Positions 8,363 to 17,078 of a DNA stretch of 64,000 nucleotides are shown piece by piece (position 1 is the stretch's first letter; each line of letters begins with the position of its first letter). Location of the stretch: assembly GCA_018065985.1 (NCBI GenBank), contig JAGHSF010000027.1, forward strand, positions 59,422 through 123,421, read 5' to 3'. A model generated the notes under the pieces. It was not told the DNA's origin. It did no database searches and worked only from the letters and a program-made list of their open reading frames with translations. This stretch comes from Candidatus Cryptobacteroides choladohippi. Its GTDB lineage: Bacteria > Bacteroidota > Bacteroidia > Bacteroidales > UBA932. Both the position numbers and the translations under genes were made by a program.

Positions 8363-9533
8363 GTTTTTTACCTTCGGCCACAAGAATGTGGGTGGGGGAC
8401 TGGAACCGCTTGCCGCTCAAGGTTACGGTGCCCATGGGGCCGTCTTTGTAGCGTTGCAGGAGTTCCACAAGTTTCTCGAAAGTCTGCTGGCTGAATCCGC
8501 AGCCTTCCAGCATGCGCCACAGAACATAGCGCCAGTGCTTGAGTTCCAGCAGCCTGAGCACCTGGATTGTGCCTTCGGCGGCATCCAATATGCCTTTGCC
8601 GAGGGCTTCCTGATAGTAGTCTTCGGCAATGTCGTCCACCTGGGCAAAGCGCTGCATGTCGGCGCCGATTGTCTGGATGAAGCTCGGATTTATCTCCTTG
8701 AAAAGGGGAAACACGCAGTTGCGTATCCTGTTCCGCTTGTATTCGTTTTCTGCGTTGGTCCTGTCTTCATGCCACTGCAGTCCATGCGCCGTCATCCACC
8801 GGAATATCTCCGCCCTGCTGGTGCCCAGCAGGGGTCGTAAGAGCTTGATATTGTGTCCGGTAGCGGCTTGCCCGCCAAAACTTCCGCTTCGCTCCATCCC
8901 TCCCACTGACTCCGTCAGCGGGCCCCTCCCCCTGACGCGTCCGGGGGTGGACACGGTTTTGCCTGGGCAAGCGCTGCCGGATCCCTCCAAACCTCCCTGC
9001 CCTTCGGAACCCTGCTCGCTAGCGGTCTGCGACCGAAGGGAGCCGGGGGGCGTTATGGGGGCAGAGCCCCCATCAAAAAGTGCCAACGGTTTTGGCGGGC
9101 AAGCCGCTGCCGGCAAAGGCAAAACCGATTCACGCGCCATGCCCCGCGCGCCTTTGGTGCCGGTTCCCCGGAGCAGATTCAGCATCAGGGTCTCGGCATT
9201 GTCGTTGGCATTATGCGCCGTTGCCAGGGCATCGAAGCCGTGAGCCGTGCAGAGTTCTGCGAACCATGCGTAGCGGAGCTCCCGGGCCGCCATTTCGATG
9301 GAGACGCCGTTGCGCGCGGCGTATTCCTTTGTGTCAAAGCGTTTTACGAAGCAGGCTAGGCCTCGCTCGCCGCACCATTCCCGCACCAGTTTCTCGTCGG
9401 AATCCGACTCGTCTCCACGCAGCCCGAAATTGCAGTGGGCAACAGCAAACGAGGCCCCGGGGAATAGTTCCGGAGCCTTGTTCGCGAGATACATAGAGTC
9501 GATCCCGCCGCTGACTGCGAGCAGGATGCGCAT
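8322..9533 (-). CDS. tilS: tRNA(Ile)-lysidine synthase with an in-frame repeat insertion
   Basis: TilS uses ATP and lysine to make lysidine at C34 of tRNA-Ile(CAU), an essential step. The PP-loop SGGIDS is at residues 8-13, followed by HCNFGLRGDES, ELRYAWF and TAHNANDNAETLMLNLLRGTG. The conserved LLRPLLGTSRAEI resumes only after an extra low-complexity stretch of about 86 residues (about 141-226; Pro/Gly/Ser-rich). Related enzymes have a short loop there. The extra DNA is a 257-bp element with 25-bp terminal inverted repeats (8857-8881 and 9089-9113), read through in frame. The start abuts the DUF3078 stop codon, so this is the last gene of a proS-DUF3078-tilS operon. The insertion probably forms a flexible surface loop. 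Confidence 0.9.
   Translation of the reverse strand: MRILLAVSGGIDSMYLANKAPELFPGASFAVAHCNFGLRGDESDSDEKLVREWCGERGLACFVKRFDTKEYAARNGVSIEMAARELRYAWFAELCTAHGFDALATAHNANDNAETLMLNLLRGTGTKGARGMARESVLPLPAAACPPKPLALFDGGSAPITPPGSLRSQTASEQGSEGQGGLEGSGSACPGKTVSTPGRVRGRGPLTESVGGMERSGSFGGQAATGHNIKLLRPLLGTSRAEIFRWMTAHGLQWHEDRTNAENEYKRNRIRNCVFPLFKEINPSFIQTIGADMQRFAQVDDIAEDYYQEALGKGILDAAEGTIQVLRLLELKHWRYVLWRMLEGCGFSQQTFEKLVELLQRYKDGPMGTVTLSGKRFQSPTHILVAEGKKLRIASSPDPGCDR
8857..9113. mobile_element. MITE-like element with 25-bp terminal inverted repeats, inserted in tilS
   Basis: Positions 8857-8881 and 9089-9113 are reverse complements at 24 of 25 bases (CCGGyAGCGGCTTGCCCGCC then AAAAC). A degenerate third copy is internal at 8955-8980. 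Inside lie further palindromes: GACTCCGTCAGCGGG near 8908-8922, CTTCGG...CCGAAGG around 9002-9039, and a perfect 8-bp hairpin ATGGGGGC-AGA-GCCCCCAT around 9055-9073. The 21-nt block at 8983-9003 recurs exactly at 18411-18431, and the block at 9043-9082 recurs near 38183-38223. There is no transposase gene, and no target duplication is obvious. It is translated in frame on the minus strand without a stop. Confidence 0.75.
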
Positions 9534-10538
9534 TTATTTCTTGTTTTGGATGGTATATGTGAAGCTCATTGCAAAGAACTCCTTGAACTGGACCTTGCTG
9601 AGAACTCCGTTGATGCTCACGATAGGATCGTAGATGAGCCAGGTGTTGATCGAGACCTTGAAGAACTTGGTAACCAGCCATGCAAAGTTGTTATCCCAGT
9701 TCACACGGTTGTATACGAAGGGCTTGTTGAGGTAGTCGGTGAAGAGGACGAGCTGGGTGTCATATGTGAACTTGTCGTTCAGCGATGCCTTCGCGTTGAT
9801 TTTCACCTGGGCACCGAACTGGAACAGGGCGGGGTTGTAACCCTGGGTCAGGTCTGCGGGATTGCGGGGTTTCATACCGTAGTTGGGACGCAGTGACTCG
9901 TTCAGAACGAAGATGATACCTCCTGATACAGGTGCAATGTTGACGTTGAACCATGCCGTAGGCTTCCACTCGATACCGAGTGCGACATTGGTATAGGCAG
10001 GGGAGAAGAGGCCAGACCTGAGCGTTCCCGTCCAGGGAGACTTGGGGTCCTCGGGATTCTTCTGCACGTATGTGTCGTAGCTGTCGGTGAACTGGCTGCG
10101 GAAGTCGAATGAAGCTGTGTAGTTCCACTTGCTGGTCGCACTGGTCCTGTAGGCATACTTGCTTTCCAGGTAGATGCGGTCAGTGCTCTTCTGCAGAAGG
10201 TTGGCCTTGTCGGCAGACCAGAGGAAGCCGTAGTTCAGCTGAAGACGGTTTGTCCACGCCATGAGGTTCTTGGCATAGTTGGCGTTGGCGTCGATTCCCG
10301 CGTTGAGCGTGAGGGTGTTGTAGCCACCGGCCGCCCAGTTCCAGAGACCGGTCTGGTTGAAGCCGAGGTCACACTTTATGAACGATGTCCAGTAATTCGG
10401 CTTTGTGGGAGCCGGAGCCTGCTCCGCGGGGGCTCCCAGGAGAGCCTTGGCAGCTTCTGCCGCTGCGCTCTGGGCATCCTGCGCGTATCCTGCACAGGCG
10501 ATGCCGAGCATTATCAGTATAATTGCTGACTTTTTCAT
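9534..10538 (-). CDS. DUF3078 outer-membrane beta-barrel-like protein
   Basis: A 334-residue secreted protein: signal peptide MKKSAIILIMLGIACAGYA, then an Ala/Pro-rich linker, then a beta-strand-rich body with alternating aromatic strands (NYWTSFIKCDLGFNQTGLW, YGFLWSADKANLL) typical of the Bacteroidota DUF3078 family, whose role is unknown. The ATG at 10538 begins the signal peptide. The start lies 14 nt after proS, and the stop immediately precedes the tilS start, so the three genes form one leftward operon. Location in the outer membrane is inferred from strand pattern and family. Confidence 0.82.
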   Translation of the reverse strand: MKKSAIILIMLGIACAGYAQDAQSAAAEAAKALLGAPAEQAPAPTKPNYWTSFIKCDLGFNQTGLWNWAAGGYNTLTLNAGIDANANYAKNLMAWTNRLQLNYGFLWSADKANLLQKSTDRIYLESKYAYRTSATSKWNYTASFDFRSQFTDSYDTYVQKNPEDPKSPWTGTLRSGLFSPAYTNVALGIEWKPTAWFNVNIAPVSGGIIFVLNESLRPNYGMKPRNPADLTQGYNPALFQFGAQVKINAKASLNDKFTYDTQLVLFTDYLNKPFVYNRVNWDNNFAWLVTKFFKVSINTWLIYDPIVSINGVLSKVQFKEFFAMSFTYTIQNKK

Positions 10539-10552
10539 TGTCTGTCGGTTGG

Positions 10553-12031
10553 TTAGTATGAGATTGCGAATACCACTCTCTGCTTGCTGGGCTTGCCTGA
10601 GTAGATGCACTTGCCCTCTTCCTCGCAGACGCAGCTGTCGATAGGGATGCAGCGGATAGTGGCCTTTGTGGCGTCCTTTATTGCCTGCTCTGTCTCGACT
10701 GTGCCGTCCCAGTGGCAGAGAAGGAACTTGCCTGTCTGGATCTTTGTCTTGAACTCCTCCCAGTCGTCGCACTTCTCGATGTTGGAGTCGCGGAACCTGA
10801 GGGCTTTGTTGTAGATGTTCTGCTGGATGTCGCCAAGAAGGGTGTCGATGTGCTGTGCGATGCCTTCCAGAGGCATGGTCTCCTTGGTGAGCTCGTCGCG
10901 GCGTGCAACCTCCACGGTGCCTGCTGCGAGGTCGCGTGCGCCCATCGCGAGGCGTACGGGCACTCCCTTGAGCTCCCACTCGGCGAACTTGAATCCGGGA
11001 CGCAGGGTGTCGCGTGTGTCGATCTTGACGCTGTGGCCGAGGGCCTCGAGCTGGGTCTTGATCTCGTTCATCTTCTCGAGGACTGCATTGAGTTCCTCGT
11101 CAGAGCGGTAGATGGGAACCATGACAACCTGGATGGGGGCGAGCTTCGGAGGGAGGACAAGTCCGTTGTCGTCGCCGTGAGCCATGATGAGAGCACCCAT
11201 AAGACGTGTCGATACGCCCCATGAGGTTGCCCAGACATATTCCTGCTTGCCCTCCTTGTTGGTGAACTGCACATCGAATGACTTCGCGAAGTTCTGGCCG
11301 AGGAAGTGCGATGTGCCTGCCTGCAGTGCCTTTCCGTCCTGCATCATTGCCTCTATGGTGAGGGTGTCAAGCGCACCGGCAAAACGCTCGTTGGGGCTCT
11401 TGTGGCCCACGATGACGGGCAGTGCCATGTACTCGCGTGCGAACTTGGCATATACCTGAACCATTGTCATGGCCTCCTGCTGTGCCTCTTCGGCGGTTGC
11501 ATGTGCGGTATGGCCTTCCTGCCAGAGGAACTCGGCAGTTCTGAGGAACAGACGGGTGCGCATCTCCCAGCGTACCACGTTGGCCCACTGGTTGCAGAGG
11601 ATGGGGAGGTCACGCCATGATGTGATCCAGTTCTTGTATGTGCTCCAGATGATGGTCTCGGAGGTAGGACGCACGATGAGCTCTTCCTCGAGCTTTGCAT
11701 CGGGGTCGACTATCACGCCCTTGCCGTCAGGGTCGTTCATCAGACGGTGATGGGTGACGACTGCGCACTCCTTTGCGAAGCCTGCAACGTGCTCTGCCTC
11801 CCTGCTGAAGAAGCTCTTGGGGATGAAGAGCGGGAAATATGCGTTCTGGTGTCCTGTCTGTTTGAACATCTTGTCGAGAGTCTCGTGCATCGACTCCCAA
11901 ATTGCATAGCCGTAGGGCTTTATGACCATGCAGCCGCGAACCGCCGACTGCTCTGCAAGATCTGCCTTGAGTGCAAGGTCATTGTACCACTGAGAATAGT
12001 TCTCGGAACGTTTGGTAACCTCTTTTGCCAT
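10553..12031 (-). CDS. proS: Prolyl-tRNA synthetase, archaeal/eukaryotic-type short form
   Basis: A 492-residue class II aminoacyl-tRNA synthetase that charges tRNA-Pro. Motif 2 and 3 regions are visible in [38 protein letters not shown] and [24 protein letters not shown]. An anticodon-binding domain follows, then a C-terminal domain ending in FAISY with Cys residues. The length and the lack of an editing insertion match the archaeal-type enzyme usual in Bacteroidota. The ATG at 12031 ([15 protein letters not shown]) is the conserved start; a TTG further upstream is not used. A TATCTTTG -7 box at 12138-12131 gives a leader of about 95 nt. It is first in the proS-DUF3078-tilS operon. Confidence 0.96.
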   Translation of the reverse strand: MAKEVTKRSENYSQWYNDLALKADLAEQSAVRGCMVIKPYGYAIWESMHETLDKMFKQTGHQNAYFPLFIPKSFFSREAEHVAGFAKECAVVTHHRLMNDPDGKGVIVDPDAKLEEELIVRPTSETIIWSTYKNWITSWRDLPILCNQWANVVRWEMRTRLFLRTAEFLWQEGHTAHATAEEAQQEAMTMVQVYAKFAREYMALPVIVGHKSPNERFAGALDTLTIEAMMQDGKALQAGTSHFLGQNFAKSFDVQFTNKEGKQEYVWATSWGVSTRLMGALIMAHGDDNGLVLPPKLAPIQVVMVPIYRSDEELNAVLEKMNEIKTQLEALGHSVKIDTRDTLRPGFKFAEWELKGVPVRLAMGARDLAAGTVEVARRDELTKETMPLEGIAQHIDTLLGDIQQNIYNKALRFRDSNIEKCDDWEEFKTKIQTGKFLLCHWDGTVETEQAIKDATKATIRCIPIDSCVCEEEGKCIYSGKPSKQRVVFAISY

Positions 12032-12130
12032 ATTCTTCTTGAAATTCTGCGGATTTTTACGAAATTTGCATCTATTACTATAAGTAGGCCCACATCCGTA
12101 GGATGAGCTTTGGTATAATAATTGTGTTTG

Positions 12131-12138
12131 CAAAGATA
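12131..12138 (-). promoter_or_regulatory. -7 box of proS operon
   Basis: The minus strand reads TATCTTTG, a full TAnnTTTG match, about 100 nt upstream of the proS start. The intervening leader is long for this genome and could hold a regulatory structure, but I see no strong stem in it. Confidence 0.5.
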
Positions 12139-12165
12139 CAAACTTTTTTAAATAGGAGATTCAAT

Positions 12166-13431
12166 ATGAAACGGAGCATCGCATATTTACTGCCCTTACT
12201 TTTCGTATTGGGGTCATGCGGAACCACAGCCGACTTTTCGTCGCAGAGATTCCAGGACGGCATATATCGTTCATCACAGCCCGAGCCGGCTGTGCTGCTT
12301 TCAATGGACCAGATAGACGAGATGGCTCGTCAGAACATAGAACGTGAGCGCACTGCCAAGAAACTTGACACACTCGTCCTGATCTATGATCCTGACGATG
12401 TCAGATACCTCGACAGCTGGAACTGCCGCTGGGGATTCGACCCCTGGCTCTTCGGCTTTGGTGTAGGCTGCGCATGGCACACATGGTGGTGGGACGGTTT
12501 CTTCAGCCCGTTCTGGTCATTCCGGTGGGGCTGGGACTGGTGCGGTCCCTGGTATCCCGGCGGATGGTACGATCCTTTCTGGGGTCCCGGCTGGTATGAC
12601 CCGTTCTGGGGACCCGGCTGGTACGGTCCTTATGGACCAGGTCCCTGGGGACCCTGGCATCATTGGTACGGACCTGTCTACCCCGTCCATCCGGTGGTAT
12701 GGCGTGACACGTATTACGGCCCTCGCGGAACTACCAACTCAATGACCTCGCGTGGAGGTTATGCAGGAACCAATGGCGGTGTCCGCACAGCTCCCGGAGC
12801 CAATACCCGCGGAGGCGTGAGCAGGTCCCGCATCCCTTCGAACAATACATACGGTTCGGCCGGCAGCAGCACTATGGGCACACGCTCAGGCGGTGTCAGC
12901 CGTGGAAGCAGCACCGGTTCCAACGTACGCACCAACAGCTCCGTTTCGGGCAGCCGCAGCAGCTACGGCACCTCAGGTACCGGCAGCCGCAGTTCATACG
13001 GCACCGGCAGCCCGTCACGCAGCAGCTATGGCACCGGCTCAAGCCGCAGCTCATACGGTTCGTCAAGTACCGGCAGCCGCAGCAGTTACGGCACTTCAGG
13101 CTCAGGCAGCCGCAGTTCTTACGGCAGTGGCAGCACGTCCCGCAGCAGCTATGGTTCCGGCTCAAGCCGCAGCTCCAGCTCATACGGTTCAAGCAGCCGC
13201 AGTTCGTCCGGCAGCTCAAGCAGCCGCAGCTACGGTTCGTCCAGCGGTTCAAGCAGCCGCAGCTATGGCTCGTCCAGCAGCTCAGGCAGCCGCAGTTATG
13301 GTGGCGGAAGCTCATCAAGCGGCAGCCGCAGCTACAGCGGAGGCGGTGGATTCAGTGGCGGTGGATACAGTGGAGGCGGTCACAGTGGCGGCGGTGGCTA
13401 CAGTGGAGGCCACGGCGGCGGCAGAAGGTAA
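12166..13431 (+). CDS. Low-complexity lipoprotein with Trp/Pro/Gly and Ser-Arg-Ser-Ser-Tyr-Gly repeats
   Basis: About 421 residues beginning with a lipoprotein signal (LLFVLGSCGTT, lipobox Cys). A short ordered part follows (QRFQDGIYRSSQP, LDTLVLIYDPDDVRYL). Next comes a Trp/Gly/Pro-rich block (about 90-185, with repeated YDPFWGPGW). Residues about 250-400 are a repeat region based on GSRSSYGT/GSRSSYGS, and the tail is Gly-rich (SGGGYSGGG). The DNA behind the repeats is itself tandemly repetitive (GGCAGCCGCAGCAGCTACGG variants), so copy number can change by slippage. The gene is divergent from proS and 20 nt before the porin gene. Function unknown; a surface or matrix role is only a guess. 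Confidence 0.7.
   Translation: MKRSIAYLLPLLFVLGSCGTTADFSSQRFQDGIYRSSQPEPAVLLSMDQIDEMARQNIERERTAKKLDTLVLIYDPDDVRYLDSWNCRWGFDPWLFGFGVGCAWHTWWWDGFFSPFWSFRWGWDWCGPWYPGGWYDPFWGPGWYDPFWGPGWYGPYGPGPWGPWHHWYGPVYPVHPVVWRDTYYGPRGTTNSMTSRGGYAGTNGGVRTAPGANTRGGVSRSRIPSNNTYGSAGSSTMGTRSGGVSRGSSTGSNVRTNSSVSGSRSSYGTSGTGSRSSYGTGSPSRSSYGTGSSRSSYGSSSTGSRSSYGTSGSGSRSSYGSGSTSRSSYGSGSSRSSSSYGSSSRSSSGSSSSRSYGSSSGSSSRSYGSSSSSGSRSYGGGSSSSGSRSYSGGGGFSGGGYSGGGHSGGGGYSGGHGGGRR
12945..13330 (+). repeat. Degenerate coding tandem repeats (Ser-Arg-Ser-Ser-Tyr-Gly)
   Basis: Units of roughly 30-60 bp built on GGCAGCCGCAGCAGCTACGG recur about ten times with small changes, keeping the reading frame. The repeats are extremely rich in Ser, Gly, Arg and Tyr codons. 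Some neighbouring copies are nearly identical, as expected for recent slippage or unequal exchange. Confidence 0.75.
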
Positions 13432-13451
13432 ATGTGTAATTTGAAAAACAG

Positions 13452-15161
13452 ATGATTATGAAAAGAATACTTGTTGCATTGGCAATTCTCGGCGTTGCGG
13501 TTCCTGCATCGGCCCAGAACATGTATGACGCAATGATGTTCAGCGAGAACAATTATTACGGCACGGCCCGCTCGATGTCCCTTGGCAATGCGGTGACTGC
13601 GGTAGGCGGCGATCTGGGATCCATCGGCATCAATCCCGCCGGTTCTGCAGTGGCCGGCTACAGCCAGTTCACCGTCACTCCCGGAGTCTCGCTTTCAAGG
13701 ATGACATCCACATACGCCCAGTTCGGCACAGACCCCGCGAGTCGTACCGATACCCGCAAGGCCCGTTTCGGCCTGCCCAACATCGGCTATGTCCAGAACT
13801 TTGAGACCGGCCGCTCATATGGCGTCAAGTCATTCAGCTTCGGCATTGTAGGCAACCGTACGGCCAACTACAACCAGAGGTTCATGGGATACGGCAACAA
13901 CCAGTACACAACCCGTTTTGGCGAGATTGCCGTGAATGCCACCGGATATGCTCCCGCCGACCTCGGCCTCGGCAATACCGACGCATACTACAAGAGTTCA
14001 GCTCCCTGGGATGTGATTGCGGCCTATCGTGCAAATCTCATCAGCGGTTACGACAGCGTCAACCGCTTCTACGCCGGTAGCAGCGAGTTCGTCCACAGAG
14101 GCAGCCTGCCCTATGTTCCCGGCGAGCTCAGGCAGCATGCCGACGTCATCTCCAGCGGCACCAAGCAGGATGTTATCTTCAACTTCGGCATGAACATGGA
14201 GGACAAGATCTTCCTCGGACTCAATGTCGGCATCCCCACCGCTACCTACAGATACGACGAGTTCTACACCGAGACTCCTTCCAATCCCGACCTCTTCCCC
14301 ATAACCTTCGCCACCGAGGCAGGTGATGTGAACACCCATTTCAACGGGGGCACCATGGAATACGAGAGGTCAAACAGGATTGACGGAATCTACGCCAAGT
14401 TCGGCGTCATCTACCTCCCCACCAGGAACCTCAGGATCGCTGCAGCCATCCAGACTCCCACCGCATATACCATCAGGGAAAGGTGGCAGTGGAGCGCTGC
14501 CTCAACATTCGGCGACAGCCGCTTCAACTCTTCCGAGCTCTCGCCTCTCGGCGATTATACCTATTGCCTGCGCTCACCCTACATCGCGAACTTCGGTGTT
14601 GCATTCACATTCGGCGGCCATGGCTTCATCAGTGCCGACTATGAGCTCACCGACTACAGCATAATGCGCTTCAGCGAGCTTCACGAGGACTTCGGCGACA
14701 GCTATTTCTACCGTACCAACGAGTGCAACAGACTCTTTGCGGGCATCTCGCATGCTCTGCGCGTGGGTCTTGAATACAGGCTCACCCCTGAATTCGCTCT
14801 CCGTGCGGGCTACAGCGTTCTCACCACCCCCGAGAAGCACTATCAGGATGCAGCGGGCAATGATGTGACAGCCAGCACTTTCGTCGACCGTTTCGACGAG
14901 CTCCGCGGCAGCATCAGGAATGCAAAATACTATGATGACCGCACCGATGCGGTATCATTCGGCGTGGGCTACTCCTCTCCCGGTTCATTCTTCATGGACC
15001 TCGCAGCCAGAAGAACCCGCTATCCCGATTCACAGTACGCACTTTATTACGATTACGAGAACTTCGATTCAAAGGGCGTGGCGCAGAACTACGCATCACC
15101 CCGCCTGTGGAACACCAGGGCCCTTTGGGACGTAGTGATGACATTCGGTTTCAGATTTTAA
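13452..15161 (+). CDS. FadL/TodX-like outer-membrane transport protein
   Basis: A 569-residue protein with a signal peptide ending VPASAQ. The N-terminal stretch NNYYGTARSMSLGNAVTAVGGDLGSIGINPAG is typical of the OMPP1/FadL family hatch region. A long beta-rich body follows, and the C-terminal strand ends in Phe (VVMTFGFRF), as outer-membrane barrels do. Relatives import hydrophobic compounds; the substrate is not predictable here. The start may be the first ATG or the third codon (MKRILVALAILG). It ends at 15161 and lpxD begins 3 nt later, so it heads or joins the lipid A operon. Confidence 0.85.
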   Translation: MIMKRILVALAILGVAVPASAQNMYDAMMFSENNYYGTARSMSLGNAVTAVGGDLGSIGINPAGSAVAGYSQFTVTPGVSLSRMTSTYAQFGTDPASRTDTRKARFGLPNIGYVQNFETGRSYGVKSFSFGIVGNRTANYNQRFMGYGNNQYTTRFGEIAVNATGYAPADLGLGNTDAYYKSSAPWDVIAAYRANLISGYDSVNRFYAGSSEFVHRGSLPYVPGELRQHADVISSGTKQDVIFNFGMNMEDKIFLGLNVGIPTATYRYDEFYTETPSNPDLFPITFATEAGDVNTHFNGGTMEYERSNRIDGIYAKFGVIYLPTRNLRIAAAIQTPTAYTIRERWQWSAASTFGDSRFNSSELSPLGDYTYCLRSPYIANFGVAFTFGGHGFISADYELTDYSIMRFSELHEDFGDSYFYRTNECNRLFAGISHALRVGLEYRLTPEFALRAGYSVLTTPEKHYQDAAGNDVTASTFVDRFDELRGSIRNAKYYDDRTDAVSFGVGYSSPGSFFMDLAARRTRYPDSQYALYYDYENFDSKGVAQNYASPRLWNTRALWDVVMTFGFRF

Positions 15162-15164
15162 TTG

Positions 15165-16151
15165 ATGGAATTATCAGCAAAAGAACTGGCGGATGTGCTC
15201 CACGGCACAGTTGAGGGCGATCCCGGCATAAAGGTCTCCGGTTTTGCGAAGATCGAGCACGGAAAGCCCGGAACCCTGAGCTTCTTCGCCAACCCCAAAT
15301 ACGAACAATATGTCTATACCAGCAAGGCTTCTGTCTTGCTGGTAAATTCTGATTTTGAGCCAAAGGGCCCCGTGGCACCTACCATGGTGCGCGTGCCCAA
15401 TGCATATGATGCCCTGGCAGAGCTTCTCAAGTACATGCACGACAAGAAAAAGAAGCATCGCCGTCACCGCGGATTCTGCCGCGTGGCTCCCAGTGCAAGG
15501 CTTGGAAAGAAAGTCTGGGTGGGTGATTTCGTCACCATAGGGCGCAAGTGCAGAATAGGCAGCTATACAAAGATTTACGACAATGTGACGATAGGTGAGG
15601 GCACTGTCATAGGCAGTGACTGCATCATCTATCCCGGTGTACACATATTCCCCGGCATGGTCATAGGAGACCGCGTCATACTGCATGCGGGCTGCATCAT
15701 AGGCGACGACGGCTTCGGCAATGCCCCGCAGCCCGACGGCACCTGGAAGAAGATCGAGCATGTCGGAAACGTGATAATCGGCAATGACGTGGAGATCGGT
15801 TCCAACACCACGGTGGACAGGGCTCCGATGGAGTCGACCATCATCGAGGACGGCGCGCGTATCGACAACCTTTGCCAGATAGCCCACAATGTTGTCGTGG
15901 GCAAGAACACTGCAATTGCCGCCCAGACCGGAATTGCCGGCTCGTCAAAGATAGGGGAGTCCTGCATCCTTGCCGGCCAGGTGGGTGTGGTCGGGCATAT
16001 CAGCATTGCCGACCATACAACCGTTGCGGCAAAGTCCGGTATCATAGGCAACATACGCAAGTCCGGCGACACGTGGTTCGGAATCCCGGCCATACAGCAC
16101 AAGACCTTCCTCCGCGCATACGCCAAATTCAAGCAGTCGGGCCAGGAATAA
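15165..16151 (+). CDS. lpxD: UDP-3-O-(3-hydroxyacyl)glucosamine N-acyltransferase
   Basis: The third enzyme of lipid A synthesis, adding the N-linked hydroxyacyl chain. The 328-residue protein has the N-terminal uridine-binding domain (about 1-100, with [20 protein letters not shown]) and a left-handed beta-helix of hexapeptide repeats. The active-site His lies in [15 protein letters not shown], followed by a C-terminal helix. The ATG at 15165 is preferred to the adjoining TTG at 15162. It is immediately followed by lpxC and lpxA. Confidence 0.96.
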   Translation: MELSAKELADVLHGTVEGDPGIKVSGFAKIEHGKPGTLSFFANPKYEQYVYTSKASVLLVNSDFEPKGPVAPTMVRVPNAYDALAELLKYMHDKKKKHRRHRGFCRVAPSARLGKKVWVGDFVTIGRKCRIGSYTKIYDNVTIGEGTVIGSDCIIYPGVHIFPGMVIGDRVILHAGCIIGDDGFGNAPQPDGTWKKIEHVGNVIIGNDVEIGSNTTVDRAPMESTIIEDGARIDNLCQIAHNVVVGKNTAIAAQTGIAGSSKIGESCILAGQVGVVGHISIADHTTVAAKSGIIGNIRKSGDTWFGIPAIQHKTFLRAYAKFKQSGQE

Positions 16152-16162
16152 ATTTTTATTCT

Positions 16163-16170
16163 TATCTTTG
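16163..16170 (+). promoter_or_regulatory. -7 box before lpxC, probably leaderless transcript
   Basis: TATCTTTG matches TAnnTTTG and is followed by six bases (CGGGCT) before the lpxC ATG at 16177. It lies in the 25-nt gap after lpxD, so lpxC can be transcribed separately from lpxD as an almost leaderless mRNA. The layout copies that at 6550-6563, including the CGGG after the box. Confidence 0.55.
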
Positions 16171-16176
16171 CGGGCT

Positions 16177-17076
16177 ATGAAGCAGAAGACACTGGGCAGC
16201 GGATTCGATTTTGAAGGCAAAGGCCTGCATACCGGGTGCTATTCGCATATGCGTCTTAAACCGGCTCCGGCCGATACCGGAATCGTTTTCGTGCGCACCG
16301 ATCTCGGCATTGAGATCCCCGCTCTTGCGGAGAATGTTTCATCCACGGCCCGCAGTACGGCTCTCTCTGCCGGAAAGGCTACGGTTGGAACGGTCGAGCA
16401 TGTGCTCTCCGCACTTACCGGTCTTGGAGTGGACAACGCCTACATCGAGATCGACAACAAGGAGGTCCCCATACTTGACGGCAGTGCCCGCCCGTACATC
16501 GAGGCCATCACTCCCGACTCTCTCGTTGAGCAGGACGCCGAGCGCAGGTTCCTGGAACTTCCTCACGAGGTGTTTGTGGAGAACAGAAAGACCGGTGCAT
16601 ACATCAGGGTCACACCCGCCGAATCTCCGTCCATAGACCTTACCATCGACTTCAACTCGCATGTGCTCGGAATCCAGAAGGTCCACTGGGACCTTTCCGT
16701 CGACTATGCGAAGGAAATCGGCCGGTGCCGCACCTTCTGTTTCCTTCATGAGATATTGCTCCTTCACTCCCTCGGTCTGGTCAAGGGCGGCGACGTGGGT
16801 AACGCCATCGTCGTCTGTGAAAAGCCCATCTCTGACTGGAAGATCCGGAGACTTGCCAGAATGTTCGGACAGCCCGACATCAAGATAACCTCTGACGGTT
16901 ATCTGTCCAATGTGGACCTGCGCTTCCCTGACGAGTGCGGCCGCCACAAACTGCTCGACATCATCGGCGACCTGCGCCTTGCCGGCGGCTTCGTCAATGC
17001 CCATGTGGAGGCATACAAACCCGGACATGCCCTGAATACCAGCGTGTCCGCAGAAATCAGAAAAACACTTGAATAG
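16177..17076 (+). CDS. lpxC: UDP-3-O-acyl-N-acetylglucosamine deacetylase, standalone (no FabZ fusion)
   Basis: LpxC is a zinc deacetylase catalysing the committed step of lipid A synthesis. Here it has 299 residues. The zinc and catalytic motifs are visible: TVEHVLSAL (His75), RHKLLDIIGDL (His and Asp of the second site) and the C-terminal KPGHALN (catalytic His). The protein stops shortly after that motif (IRKTLE). In most Bacteroidota LpxC continues into a fused FabZ dehydratase domain of about 150 residues, and there is none here. The next gene, lpxA, starts 2 nt later, so there is no room for a separated fabZ. The lpxD-lpxC-lpxA order is the normal one. Confidence 0.95.
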   Translation: MKQKTLGSGFDFEGKGLHTGCYSHMRLKPAPADTGIVFVRTDLGIEIPALAENVSSTARSTALSAGKATVGTVEHVLSALTGLGVDNAYIEIDNKEVPILDGSARPYIEAITPDSLVEQDAERRFLELPHEVFVENRKTGAYIRVTPAESPSIDLTIDFNSHVLGIQKVHWDLSVDYAKEIGRCRTFCFLHEILLLHSLGLVKGGDVGNAIVVCEKPISDWKIRRLARMFGQPDIKITSDGYLSNVDLRFPDECGRHKLLDIIGDLRLAGGFVNAHVEAYKPGHALNTSVSAEIRKTLE

Positions 17077-17078
17077 AT

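Noticed and set aside
8857..9113. tilS read as a pseudogene because of the insertion
   Set aside because: The frame is uninterrupted and all conserved motifs on both sides remain, so a functional enzyme with an extra loop is more likely.
12896..13444. Ala-rich and Cys-rich frames overlapping the Ser-Arg-Tyr repeats
   Set aside because: Products of the same DNA repeats in other frames; no start signals or family features.
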